From Mycobacterium paraffinicum (GTDB lineage Bacteria > Actinomycetota > Actinomycetes > Mycobacteriales > Mycobacteriaceae), in the NCBI RefSeq assembly GCF_001907675.1, contig NZ_MPNT01000001.1, positions 310,001 through 374,000 of the forward strand: DNA of 64,000 bases. Reading direction: 5' to 3'. Of the stretch, positions 34,716-42,564 are shown piece after piece. The translations under genes were made by a program, and so were the position numbers. The stretch's first letter is position 1, and every line of letters begins with the position of its first letter. Below the pieces are notes generated by a model. That model worked only from the letters and a program-made list of their open reading frames with translations. It ran no database searches and was not told the origin of the DNA.

Positions 34716-36245
34716 ATGTCCGACGGCACCACCGACAACGCACTCACCGTTCCGGCATGGTTGCGGGATCTGTCGTCACGTCACGGCCCGAACCCGGCGA
34801 TCTGTGCCGAAGACAGCTCCCTAACCTATGCCGAACTCGACAGCGCATCGCGCGCGCTCGCACGTGGCCTGCTCGCACGAGGAGTCGGCAAGGGAACCCG
34901 CGTCGGACTGTTGTTCGGCAACGGCACGGATTGGGTGACCTGGTGGGCGGCCGTCACCAGGATTGGCGCGCTGTGCATTCCGTTGAGCACCTTCCTGCGC
35001 CCGGCTGAGCTTGCGCGCGTGGTGAGACATTCGGACCTGCATCTGCTTGTCGCTCAGAAGTCTTTTCTGAACCGCGATTTCGCGCAGGTCATCGGCGATG
35101 CGTTTCCTGACCTGACCTCGATGAGTCCGGAGTTGGCTCTCGCGGAAGCGCCCTTCCTGCGGTCGGTTGTTCTCGACGAGCCGGGGCGGCAGTGGGCGCG
35201 CGACATGGCCTGGGTCGTCGACGCCGGGCGTGACGCCCCCTGGGAGCGGATCCTCGACAACGCCGAGAGCGAAGTTCACCCCGACGACGAGGCATTGTGC
35301 ATCTATACCTCCGGGCAGAGCGCGGAACCCAAAGGGGCGGTATTCAGCCAACGCGCGATCCTGACGAAAGCCGGCTACTTCGCAGCGATGTTCGGCTTCA
35401 CCACGGCGACCGAGACCAACGTGACTTTGCCGTTCTTCTGGGTTGGCGGACTGGTTATGTCGCTCTTCCCCACCATGGCCGCCGGCGGCGTCACCCGGTG
35501 CACGCAACGGTCCACGTGGGGTTCGAACACGGCGATCATCGGCAAGCCGCCGCCGGGATCCGTCAAGCCGGCGTTGCCCCCCGGGATCAAGTCGGTGCCG
35601 TCGCTGGGAATGACCGAAACATTTGGGATGTACGCCTGGGGCACCGAGTTTCCCTCTGAGCCGTATCCGATCGCCGCGCCGCTCGACGAATTCCAGCCCG
35701 GCTTTGTGGTCCGCCTGGTTGACGAACACGGTGCCGACGTGGCCGACGGCGTTCCCGGCGAGATTCTGGTGAGAGGTCCGACGCTCGCCACCCGATTGAA
35801 CAAGGTCCTGCGAACGCAGGTATTCGACGAGGCTGGGTTTTACCGCACCGGCGATCTGGTGGTTCGCCACGAAGGACGGATGAGATTCGTCGGTCGGATG
35901 GGCGACATGATCAAGACTTCTGGCGCCAACGTATCGCCGCCCGAGGTCGAACGTGAACTCGAAGCGCTCGAGGGCATCGAGGCCGCCCATGTCGTCGGGC
36001 TTGCGGACGACCGTCGGGGTCAGCTCGTCGCGGCTGCGGTGGTGCGCGCGGACGGCGCGACGATCACTGATGGTGAGATAAACCAACTTCTGCGCGAACG
36101 ACTTTCACCGTACAAGGTTCCGAAGGTGATCGTCTTCCTGAGCTCCCGCGACGAAGTACCACTGACCGCCTCGACCAAAGTGAGCAAGCGTGACCTCGCT
36201 GAACTGATCAAAGATCGTTGGGCGTCGACCCCCGACGACGGCTGA
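34716..36245 (+). CDS. Acyl-CoA ligase-like protein, internally shortened
   Basis: 509-residue ANL-family protein that looks impaired. The phosphate loop is TSGQSAEPKG (198-207) instead of TSGTTGxPKG. Between it and GMTETFG there are only about 85 residues, against about 125 in its nearest relative in this window (49673). A block of about 40 residues before A5 is therefore missing, in frame. The later motifs are present: GFYRTGDLVV, GRMGDMIKTSGANVSPPEVE and a terminal STKVSKRDL lysine. GGAAGG then GAGG precede the ATG at 34716. It is last in its operon. It may be catalytically dead or specialised. Confidence 0.82.
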   Translation: MSDGTTDNALTVPAWLRDLSSRHGPNPAICAEDSSLTYAELDSASRALARGLLARGVGKGTRVGLLFGNGTDWVTWWAAVTRIGALCIPLSTFLRPAELARVVRHSDLHLLVAQKSFLNRDFAQVIGDAFPDLTSMSPELALAEAPFLRSVVLDEPGRQWARDMAWVVDAGRDAPWERILDNAESEVHPDDEALCIYTSGQSAEPKGAVFSQRAILTKAGYFAAMFGFTTATETNVTLPFFWVGGLVMSLFPTMAAGGVTRCTQRSTWGSNTAIIGKPPPGSVKPALPPGIKSVPSLGMTETFGMYAWGTEFPSEPYPIAAPLDEFQPGFVVRLVDEHGADVADGVPGEILVRGPTLATRLNKVLRTQVFDEAGFYRTGDLVVRHEGRMRFVGRMGDMIKTSGANVSPPEVERELEALEGIEAAHVVGLADDRRGQLVAAAVVRADGATITDGEINQLLRERLSPYKVPKVIVFLSSRDEVPLTASTKVSKRDLAELIKDRWASTPDDG

Positions 36246-36275
36246 CGATGCCGTCGCTCGCTACGCAGAAACCCG

Positions 36276-37463
36276 CTAAGGACAGCCTTCTGGAACGCGG
36301 GGGAAGTTGAGCATACGACGGGCGTTTTCCTCGACGATCATTGAGCATTCGTCATCCGGGACCTCGGCGAGGATCTCGGCGGCCCGCTTCCGCGAGTTCG
36401 GCCAGTTCGAGTCGCTGTGCGGATAGTCGATCTCCAGGGTGATGCGGTCAACTCCGATGCTGTGCCGGTTTCTCAGGCCGTGCTCATCATCGATGAAGCA
36501 GCCCCAGAAGTGCTTTTTGAATAGGTCCGATGGGCGCGTGTCGAAGTCGATGTCCTGATAGTAGCGGTGCCGCTGCCAGACAAAGTCGGTACGCTCGAGA
36601 ACATATGGCACCCAACCGATTCCACCTTCGGATAGGCAGATTTGCAGCTCGGGGAATTGTTGCAGCTTGCCGGACAGCAGGAAATCGACGGTGGTCCACT
36701 GCAAATTGCTGGCGAACAACGCAATGGCCACCGCAAAGGGAGCATCGGGCTTCCGCAGGTCGTCTCCATCCACCGGTTTGAGCGAGGAGAACGAGAATCC
36801 GGGTACGTATCCCCCCGAGCCGAAATGCAACGAGACGGGCATTTTGGCCTCGGAGCAGACGCGCCATAGCCGGTCCCAGTGGTCGGAGTGGAAGGAGGGC
36901 AGGCCAAGCGGAACGGGGCTGTCGGGAAACGAAACGGTGCGGGCCCCTTTGGCCGCCACTCGTTCGGCTTCTTCGACGGTGGCCTGGGCGTCCCAGACCG
37001 GCAGAATGGCAAGCGGAATGTAGCGGTCGGGCGCGGTGGCGCACCACTCGTCGATGTAGAAATCGTTCCACGCTTTCACACAGAGCAGCGCCAGATCTCG
37101 GTCCGCCGCCCGGTGGAAGGTTCCGCCGCCAAATCCCGGGAACGATGGGAAGCACAGGGCCGCCTGTACGCCGTCGACGTCCATATCGGCCAAGCGAGCG
37201 ATCGGGTCATAGCAGCCTGGGATCATGTCCTCGTACCGGACTGGGTCCATGCCCCAGTCCTCGGGCGGTTTGCCTGCGACCGCGTTCAACCCGATCGTGG
37301 GGTACAGCTGACCGTCGTAACTCCAGAGATGCTTCCCATCCACCTCGACAATCCGGGGCCCGGCGTCGCGCCACTTCGTCGGTAGCCGGTCCTGCCAGAC
37401 CCGCGGGTGCTCGACGAGGTGATCGTCGACCGACACGATCTGGTGGTGATCCTGGAGAGGCAT
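36276..37463 (-). CDS. Amidohydrolase family 2
   Basis: 395-residue amidohydrolase-2 enzyme. IVSVDDHLVEHP carries the N-terminal metal motif (D13, H15), MPVSLHFGSGGY the barrel histidine, CLSEGGIGWVPYVLERTDF the conserved strand, and EIDYPHSDSNWP the late metal aspartate. AGGAG before the ATG at 37463 fixes the start; the frame continues 97 codons upstream without similarity. It is divergent from the small coiled-coil protein at 37551, with an AT-rich box between. It is the fourth such enzyme in segment A, again next to an AT-box promoter. Confidence 0.9.
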   Translation of the reverse strand: MPLQDHHQIVSVDDHLVEHPRVWQDRLPTKWRDAGPRIVEVDGKHLWSYDGQLYPTIGLNAVAGKPPEDWGMDPVRYEDMIPGCYDPIARLADMDVDGVQAALCFPSFPGFGGGTFHRAADRDLALLCVKAWNDFYIDEWCATAPDRYIPLAILPVWDAQATVEEAERVAAKGARTVSFPDSPVPLGLPSFHSDHWDRLWRVCSEAKMPVSLHFGSGGYVPGFSFSSLKPVDGDDLRKPDAPFAVAIALFASNLQWTTVDFLLSGKLQQFPELQICLSEGGIGWVPYVLERTDFVWQRHRYYQDIDFDTRPSDLFKKHFWGCFIDDEHGLRNRHSIGVDRITLEIDYPHSDSNWPNSRKRAAEILAEVPDDECSMIVEENARRMLNFPRVPEGCP

Positions 37464-37497
37464 TTCGCTCCTGTCGTCAACGGCTCGTTCAACTCGA

Positions 37498-37516
37498 CTA
37501 TATAGTTTAAAGAATA
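37498..37516 (+). promoter_or_regulatory. AT-rich box, amidohydrolase/small protein promoter
   Basis: CTATATAGTTTAAAGAATA lies between starts at 37463 and 37551. It matches the box at 435-453 in 17 of 19 positions although the two are 37 kb apart, the strongest pair in the AT-box set. Confidence 0.5.
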
Positions 37517-37550
37517 AGAGGAACGGCGAACAACGAGCGAAGGGCTTCGG

Positions 37551-37835
37551 ATGAAGAGCAATGGTCCACCCGCTGACGGCCCCGAGCGGACGAGGGTCGA
37601 CGAAGACGATCATGATCTGTTGACCTTCGGCGAAGCCGGCGAACGGCTGCGTCGAGAGATCGCGGCATTGGAACATGAGTTGACCCGACTTGGAAGTGAC
37701 ACGGCCGCGATGGAAAGGGCCCAGCGCCGATTGGCGACTCTTCGATCGGCGCAAGCACGCAACAGTTCACAACCGATCAACGACAGCAACTTCGAAAAGT
37801 TCTTCGGGTATTCGAGCACCCCGAAGCGGAGGTAG
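37551..37835 (+). CDS. Small charged coiled-coil protein, unknown function
   Basis: 94-residue soluble protein. The middle (LTFGEAGERLRREIAALEHELTRL, then AMERAQRRLATLRSAQ) forms two strongly amphipathic helices, and the tail is FEKFFGYSSTPKRR. The ATG has CGAAGGG at a good distance and codon use resembles its neighbours, so it is probably real. It sits alone on the plus strand opposite the amidohydrolase at 36276. A small dimerising accessory subunit is possible; I do not recognise the family. The 156 bases after it hold no gene. Confidence 0.6.
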   Translation: MKSNGPPADGPERTRVDEDDHDLLTFGEAGERLRREIAALEHELTRLGSDTAAMERAQRRLATLRSAQARNSSQPINDSNFEKFFGYSSTPKRR

Positions 37836-37991
37836 CGGACCAGGCGCGTACGGAGATTCGGGATTGAGGCGTGTCTTCATCGTCGCCCTTCACTGATGTC
37901 CTCACGCGAAAGCCCGTCGACGGCCACCGGGGCGGTCAAGTCCGCCGTGGGTCACGATCGATGCTGACCGACCATCCCGGTCACTTCGCGC

Positions 37992-39215
37992 TCACCGCTT
38001 TCGCGCGTCCGCCTGTACCTGGCGGAAAGGCTTGCCCTTCTCGACGTTCAACTCGCGGGGTAACCCGAGCACTCGTTCGGCGATCCCGTTGCGCTGCATC
38101 TCATTTGTTCCGCCGGAGATCGAATGGATTCGGCAATTCAGGTAGTTCAACGACGCCGCCGAGCCGGCATCCCCCGATTCGAAGGCGATAGCGCTTGCAC
38201 CGGCGATTTCCATGCCGATTCTGGCCCGGAGTGGGTCGTAGATGCCCTTGGCCAGCTTGACGTACGAGGCGAGGTTGCCCGCACCCGCGCCCGCACGCAT
38301 GATCTTCTCGACGCGAATCGTCAGCGCCGCACGTACCACGTCGTACACGTGTCCGGTCGCGATCAGCTGCCGTACCTGGCTGTCGCCGAGATTGCCGCGA
38401 ACTCTGGCCAATTCGACCAGATCAGGTGCAAGTAATTCGGGGAGTTCGGTGCGATCGCCACGAAGCGCGCCGCGCTCGAAGACGAGCATCGTGTGGGTGA
38501 AAGACCAGCCCTTGTCGACCTCGCCCAAGACCTCATCGGCGTCGAGCGTGACGTCGTCCATGAATACCTCGCAGAACTCCCATCCACCGTTGATCTCCCG
38601 GATGGGCCGGACCTCGACGCCCCGCGCCTTGAGCGGCATCGCGAACCAGGTCAGACCGTCGTGCTTAGGCACGTCCCAATTGGTGCGAGTGATGCATACG
38701 CCGAAGTCGGCGTGAGTCGCCCCGCTGCTCCAGATCTTGGCGCCGGTGATCGTCCAATGATCGCCGTCCCGGGTGGCCTTGGTGCGTATCCCGGCTAGAT
38801 CGGATCCGGCCCCCGGTTCGGAAAGCAGCTGGCACCACAACTCCTGTCCGGCAAGGATCCGGGGAATGTGGCGCCGTTTGAACGACTCCGTACACGTCGC
38901 CAGAATGGAGGGCAAAACAATGCCAAACGTGACCAGCGTCAGCACCCCGAGATCGGGTAGTACGTAATCGCGGGCCTCCTCCGCGAAGACCGCCGCATGC
39001 GCCGCAGACAGACCCTGGCCGCCGTATTCGGTAGGTACGTCGATGCCGGCCCAGCCGGCATCGAAGAGGCGGTTTTGAAGTTCCCGAAAGGCCGCGACCG
39101 CCTCCTCGCTCTCACGGCCGCGCTCCCCGGCGGTATGCCGTTGCGCTCGTTCGAGATTGGATTCAATCCACTGCCGGGCGGCCGAGCGGTAGTCGTCGAG
39201 GTCGATTTCCGTCAT
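37992..39215 (-). CDS. Acyl-CoA dehydrogenase (FadE-type), unpaired
   Basis: 407-residue FAD-dependent acyl-CoA dehydrogenase. PTEYGGQGLSAAHAAVFAEEA, QLLSEPGAGSDLAGIRTKA (FAD/substrate loop), the W-x-SSGATHADF region and the C-terminal NEMQRNGIAERVLGLPRE are typical. It is a close paralogue of the gene at 56074; both end in VEKGKPFRQV-ADARK. Enzymes of this sort in sterol side-chain oxidation form alpha2-beta2 complexes from two adjacent genes, but no partner gene lies beside this one. GGAGATCG precedes the ATG at 39215. Two tiny frames upstream are coupled to it by overlapping stop/start codons. Confidence 0.9.
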   Translation of the reverse strand: MTEIDLDDYRSAARQWIESNLERAQRHTAGERGRESEEAVAAFRELQNRLFDAGWAGIDVPTEYGGQGLSAAHAAVFAEEARDYVLPDLGVLTLVTFGIVLPSILATCTESFKRRHIPRILAGQELWCQLLSEPGAGSDLAGIRTKATRDGDHWTITGAKIWSSGATHADFGVCITRTNWDVPKHDGLTWFAMPLKARGVEVRPIREINGGWEFCEVFMDDVTLDADEVLGEVDKGWSFTHTMLVFERGALRGDRTELPELLAPDLVELARVRGNLGDSQVRQLIATGHVYDVVRAALTIRVEKIMRAGAGAGNLASYVKLAKGIYDPLRARIGMEIAGASAIAFESGDAGSAASLNYLNCRIHSISGGTNEMQRNGIAERVLGLPRELNVEKGKPFRQVQADARKR

Positions 39216-39292
39216 TTTCGATCTCCGTTCTTCGCCCAGGCGCTCACCGCTACCGCGACGCCGCACACCCCGACAATCGTGGACACGACCAT
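39212..39292 (-). CDS. Possible 26-residue single-span membrane microprotein
   Basis: The ATG at 39292 opens a 26-codon frame whose TGA overlaps the acyl-CoA dehydrogenase ATG (ATGA). The product has one hydrophobic stretch (VSTIVGVCGVAVAVSAW) and a charged KNGDRK end. A ribosome site for the dehydrogenase lies inside it. It may be a real microprotein, a leader peptide that couples translation, or coincidence. Confidence 0.35.
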   Translation of the reverse strand: MVVSTIVGVCGVAVAVSAWAKNGDRK

Positions 39293-39558
39293 CACTTGAG
39301 AAACTCCCGCCACCGTATTCGTCTGGACTCGCAATGCGAACCTGTCCGGCTTGGCCACCGTGCCAAATCTCCGGTCGGCAGACTCGTCGCGCCGTTGGTG
39401 AGGTTACGCACGGCGGGCACCAGGTAGGCATCCTGGACGAAGCAGGCGGTCGGATCGCTCAGCAAGGCTCCATCGGACGTCGAATCGGCTTCGACCCGAA
39501 GATCCTCCTTTACAGCATTGTCCATCGTGCAAACGTAGCGCAGCCGTTTGCTTTCCAC
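39292..39558 (-). CDS. Short hypothetical frame upstream of the acyl-CoA dehydrogenase
   Basis: 88-codon frame from a GTG at 39558 (or ATG 39525), stopping in TGATG so that its last base is the first of the 26-codon frame below it. No family is recognised and the composition is unremarkable. Its start abuts the 39560-39584 palindrome, which would make the transcript leaderless. The chain of overlapping codons is the main reason to list it. It could equally be the untranslated leader of the dehydrogenase. Confidence 0.25.
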   Translation of the reverse strand: MESKRLRYVCTMDNAVKEDLRVEADSTSDGALLSDPTACFVQDAYLVPAVRNLTNGATSLPTGDLARWPSRTGSHCESRRIRWREFLK

Positions 39559-39559
39559 T

Positions 39560-39584
39560 TATAGAGTATAATTATTACTCTATA
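39560..39584. promoter_or_regulatory. AT-rich inverted repeat, likely operator
   Basis: Arms TATAGAGTA (39560-39568) and TACTCTATA (39576-39584) are perfectly complementary over nine bases, with a seven-base TAATTAT spacer. It lies in the divergent region between the acyl-CoA dehydrogenase transcript and the NTF2-fold gene. It is the most symmetrical member of the AT-rich box group. Confidence 0.55.
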
Positions 39585-39658
39585 TTCGGTGTCGGTGCCG
39601 TCGTCGCCTCGATCGATCAGCCAACCTACGACGTGCCGTGACTGGATTGAGGGATGCA

Positions 39659-40066
39659 ATGTTTTCCACCGACGACAGACTCGCGATCCACGAGTTGATC
39701 TCGCTGTACGGGCATATCATCGATGACCGGAAGTACAGCAGAACGCACGAACTGTTTACCGAGGACGCTGTGTACGACGTCTCCGATTTCGGCGCCGGGG
39801 TTCACATCGGGTGGCAGCGGATCGCCCAGTTCTGGCGAGACGCAGAGGCGGGGCACCCACTCGCTCATCACTCGACGAATGTGATCGTCACCCAGGATGA
39901 GGCCGGAACAGTTCGGGCGTTGTCGAAGGGAATTGGCATCCGGGCCGATGCCGCCACTACCACGACTATCTATCGGGATATCGCCGTGCGAACCCCGGCA
40001 GGCTGGCGCCTTTCCGAACGAGTGGCCGTGCGACGATCCGCTGACCGCATTCCGCCGCACAGCTGA
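39659..40066 (+). CDS. SnoaL/NTF2-fold protein
   Basis: 135-residue NTF2-like protein. TDDRLAIHELISLYGHIIDDRKYSRTHELFTEDAVYDV is the helical start with a conserved pattern of acidic residues, and HHSTNVIVTQDEAGTVRALSKGIGI and YRDIAVRTPAGWRLSERVAVRR form the sheet. The His-His pair near residue 68 resembles the polar site of ketosteroid-isomerase/dehydratase relatives. GAGGG at 39648-39652 fixes the ATG at 39659. It is followed, after 144 bases with no gene, by the SDR at 40211; co-transcription is likely. Confidence 0.75.
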   Translation: MFSTDDRLAIHELISLYGHIIDDRKYSRTHELFTEDAVYDVSDFGAGVHIGWQRIAQFWRDAEAGHPLAHHSTNVIVTQDEAGTVRALSKGIGIRADAATTTTIYRDIAVRTPAGWRLSERVAVRRSADRIPPHS

Positions 40067-40210
40067 TGTCCCCGAGGCGACCAGTTCGGAGCTCAGGTGA
40101 GGACCCGAGAGGGTGTTCGGTCAATCCGATAACTAAGACGCACTGATTGCTGGCATTTCGGGAAGACGTCGAACGGCGCGCAACGGCGATGGTGACTGAA
40201 AGGCACACCC

Positions 40211-40999
40211 ATGGCACTCGAGCAGTTCAACCTTGAGGGACAAGTAGCAATCGTCACTGGCGCGGGACGCGGTGTGGGCAAGGGAATCGCCGGCGTACTC
40301 GCGGAGGCCGGTGCGTCTGTGGTGGCCACCGCGCGTACCTCCTCGGAGGTCGATCAAACCGTCCGGGAGATCGAACGGTCAGGTGGAAAAGGCATTGCCC
40401 TGACCGCTGATGCACTCGTGCGTGCCGACAGTGAACGCGTGGTCGACACCGCGGTAGCGCGATTCGGTCGGATTGACATCCTGGTCAACAATGTGGGCGG
40501 TGCGGCCTTTGCTCCGTTCTTGAACCTCACCGACGAGCAGCTACGGGTAACGTTCGACCGTTGTGTCACTTCGGCGTTCATGATGAGTCAGCTCGCCGTG
40601 CCACACATGTTGGAGGTTGGCCGAGGGTCGATCGTCAACATCTCCTCGGGTGTCGGGCGGTTCGGTGTGCGCGGATTCGTGTCCTACTGCGTGGCCAAGG
40701 CGGGGCTGGAATCATTGACGCGGGCGATGGCGCAGGAATTGGCACCCAAGGTCCGCGTCAACGCCATCTCGCTCGGCACGTTCATGACGCCCGGGCTTCG
40801 GTCCGGCATGGCGGCGCTGCGCGGCTGGGAGGACAGGCTCAACGAGTTGACCCCCCTTCGCCGCATTGGTGACGTGGCGGATGTGGGACGGTTGACCGTG
40901 TACCTGTGTACTCGCGATTGCTACGCCACCAGCGCGACTTTTCAGTTGGACGGAGGAATCGAGAAGTCGAACTTCCCGACATCACTTCCGGACCTGTAG
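40211..40999 (+). CDS. SDR family oxidoreductase
   Basis: 262-residue classical SDR. GAGRGVGKG (cofactor loop), ARTSSEVDQT after the second strand (Arg, suggesting NADP preference), NNVGG in place of NNAG, and the active site written YCVAK. The segment SSGVGRFGVRGFVSYCVAKAGLESL is otherwise standard. AAAGG seven bases upstream supports the ATG. It converges on the SDR at 41025. Its role as a hydroxyacyl or hydroxysteroid dehydrogenase is inferred from context. Confidence 0.87.
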   Translation: MALEQFNLEGQVAIVTGAGRGVGKGIAGVLAEAGASVVATARTSSEVDQTVREIERSGGKGIALTADALVRADSERVVDTAVARFGRIDILVNNVGGAAFAPFLNLTDEQLRVTFDRCVTSAFMMSQLAVPHMLEVGRGSIVNISSGVGRFGVRGFVSYCVAKAGLESLTRAMAQELAPKVRVNAISLGTFMTPGLRSGMAALRGWEDRLNELTPLRRIGDVADVGRLTVYLCTRDCYATSATFQLDGGIEKSNFPTSLPDL

Positions 41000-41024
41000 G
41001 GCAGGCACCGGCGCGCGTCCCCGC

Positions 41025-41783
41025 TCATTTGGGTGCGAACCGCTGTCCCGCGTCCAGGCGTAAGCACTGACCGTTGAGCATCGGGTTGTCCACGATCGCC
41101 GCCACCAATTTGGCATATTCTTCGGGCCGGCCCATACGTTTCGGGAAGGCAGCGTCCTTCACCAGCGGCGCCGCCATCTCCTCGGTGATCACGCTCGTGA
41201 TCCCTGTCAGAAACAGGCTGGGGGCGATGGCCAGTACCCGCACACCGAGGGACCCAAGGTCTCGCGCCATGGTCAGGCACATGCCCGCGATACCGGCCTT
41301 CGCCGCGGTGTAGGCGATCTGGCCAATCTGACCTTCGAACGCAGCGATCGATGCCGTGTTGATGATGACCCCGCGCTCCTCGTCTTCCGGGTCGTTCTTG
41401 GCCATGTGGGAGGCCGCGAGCCGACTGATGTTGAACGTCGCCACGAGATTGAGGTCAATCACGGACTGGAAGGATTCGAGGTCGTGCGGTCCCGATTTGG
41501 TCAGGGTTCGCTTGATGATGCCGCCGCCCGCCGTGGTCACGACGATATGCACGCCGCTCAGACCGTCGACTGCATCTTGGAGCGCCTGTTCGGTACCGAC
41601 GAAATCGACGACGTCGACCGGGTAGAACGAACCCCCCAGGGCATCGGCGACGGCGGCACCGTCGGAACTCTCTCGATCGAGCACCGCAACGTCTGCTCCC
41701 TTCGCTGCGAGCAGTTCGGCAGAGGCGCGTCCCATTCCCGACGCACCGCCGATAACGACGGCCTTCTTACCGCTGATCTCCAT
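41025..41783 (-). CDS. SDR family, 3-hydroxyacyl-CoA dehydrogenase type-2-like
   Basis: 252-residue SDR. GGASGMGRASAELLAAKGADVAVLDRES, FYPVDVVDF, TTAGGG and YTAAKAG are the successive motifs. GVIINTASIAAFEGQIGQIAYTAAKAGIAGM and APSLFLTGIT follow the pattern of HSD10/3-hydroxyacyl-CoA dehydrogenase type 2, which acts on 2-methyl-3-hydroxyacyl-CoA and steroids. GGAGG five bases upstream fixes the ATG at 41783; the 69-codon in-frame extension beyond it has no similarity. It is the last intact gene of segment A. Confidence 0.88.
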   Translation of the reverse strand: MEISGKKAVVIGGASGMGRASAELLAAKGADVAVLDRESSDGAAVADALGGSFYPVDVVDFVGTEQALQDAVDGLSGVHIVVTTAGGGIIKRTLTKSGPHDLESFQSVIDLNLVATFNISRLAASHMAKNDPEDEERGVIINTASIAAFEGQIGQIAYTAAKAGIAGMCLTMARDLGSLGVRVLAIAPSLFLTGITSVITEEMAAPLVKDAAFPKRMGRPEEYAKLVAAIVDNPMLNGQCLRLDAGQRFAPK

Positions 41784-42564
41784 ACCAACCTCCCAACTTA
41801 TGCTTATTAAAAAACCCGTCCGATCCGTGAATATACGACCAGCGCCCGAGTCGTCGATTGCCGACTCCTCGCCGTCCTCCGCCACCGGCGTCGCACAGCG
41901 ACGTCGAGGTCGCACTGGAACGCCACGGGTGACGGGAGCCGCTTCGGTGCTCACTCGCTCGCCGCGGGCCAGTTGAACGTCCGGCATCACCGCGACGTCG
42001 CCCGGCGACCTCCATCGCGCCGCCGGAAAGATATGTCACCAAGCACCAACAGAATCGACTCGTGAAATCGTCTTCCAGTCGTGCGCCCAGACCGGCACAG
42101 GTCGGCCGGCGCCAGCCGGATCGGAAACGGATAGCACCAATCCGACATCATGGTGATCAACCAACGGTCGGTACCCGGCTGGACTTATCTGCGAAATGCG
42201 GGATGGGTCCGCCCCCTGCACCCATGACCGCAGGCAAATTTTTCCCCTTGATAGATAAATAGCCGGATGTGGCCCGTTTCCGCTGCGGCGACCGCAGCCC
42301 TCGCCGACCACCGGAAGTCGTCGACATTTCCGTGCCGCAACCCGTGGATCGAGATCGGGAGCCACGACTTTCCCGACTTGGACCGGGAGGGCCGTACCGA
42401 CGCAAGGGTCCGCGAGAGCCGACCCCCTCACCATCCGCAAAATCATGCGCGACAACCTCAAAGGCTTCCTCGACGGCACGGCCGCCGGCTCGGTGTGAGA
42501 TTCGGGGATAGCACGCCCTGTGATCGCCTCCGCGCCACGGCTTGCGCAATTCCGGTGCCGCCAG
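41784..42564. other. Gene-poor junction between the two segments
   Basis: 781 bases between the SDR and the ligase at 42565. An AT-rich patch (TTATGCTTATTAAAAAAC) lies just upstream of the SDR near 41798. The right part contains the decayed amidohydrolase 3' end described separately. The rest (about 41830-42340) has only short, arginine-rich frames on both strands and no similarity I can see. No transposase or terminal repeat was found. Confidence 0.6.
42346..42498 (+). pseudogene. Decayed 3' end of an amidohydrolase-2 gene
   Basis: Bases 42418-42498 translate to ADPLTIRKIMRDNLKGFLDG, a few more residues and a stop. This is almost the same as the C-terminus of the intact amidohydrolase at 48388 (TDPLTIRKIMRDNLKGLLEG), which is on the opposite strand. 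Just upstream, in another frame, IGSHDFPDL resembles the metal-binding FGSDFPHAEGLAD that precedes it in the intact gene. The intervening sequence is shortened and frameshifted and no N-terminal part is present. Confidence 0.75.

Noticed and set aside
34821..36086. 421-codon minus-strand frame
   Set aside because: Antisense to the ligase-like gene at 34716; no recognised domain.
41767..42042. 91-codon minus-strand frame ahead of the SDR
   Set aside because: Arg/Gly-rich with no similarity, and it overlaps the SDR promoter region and start.
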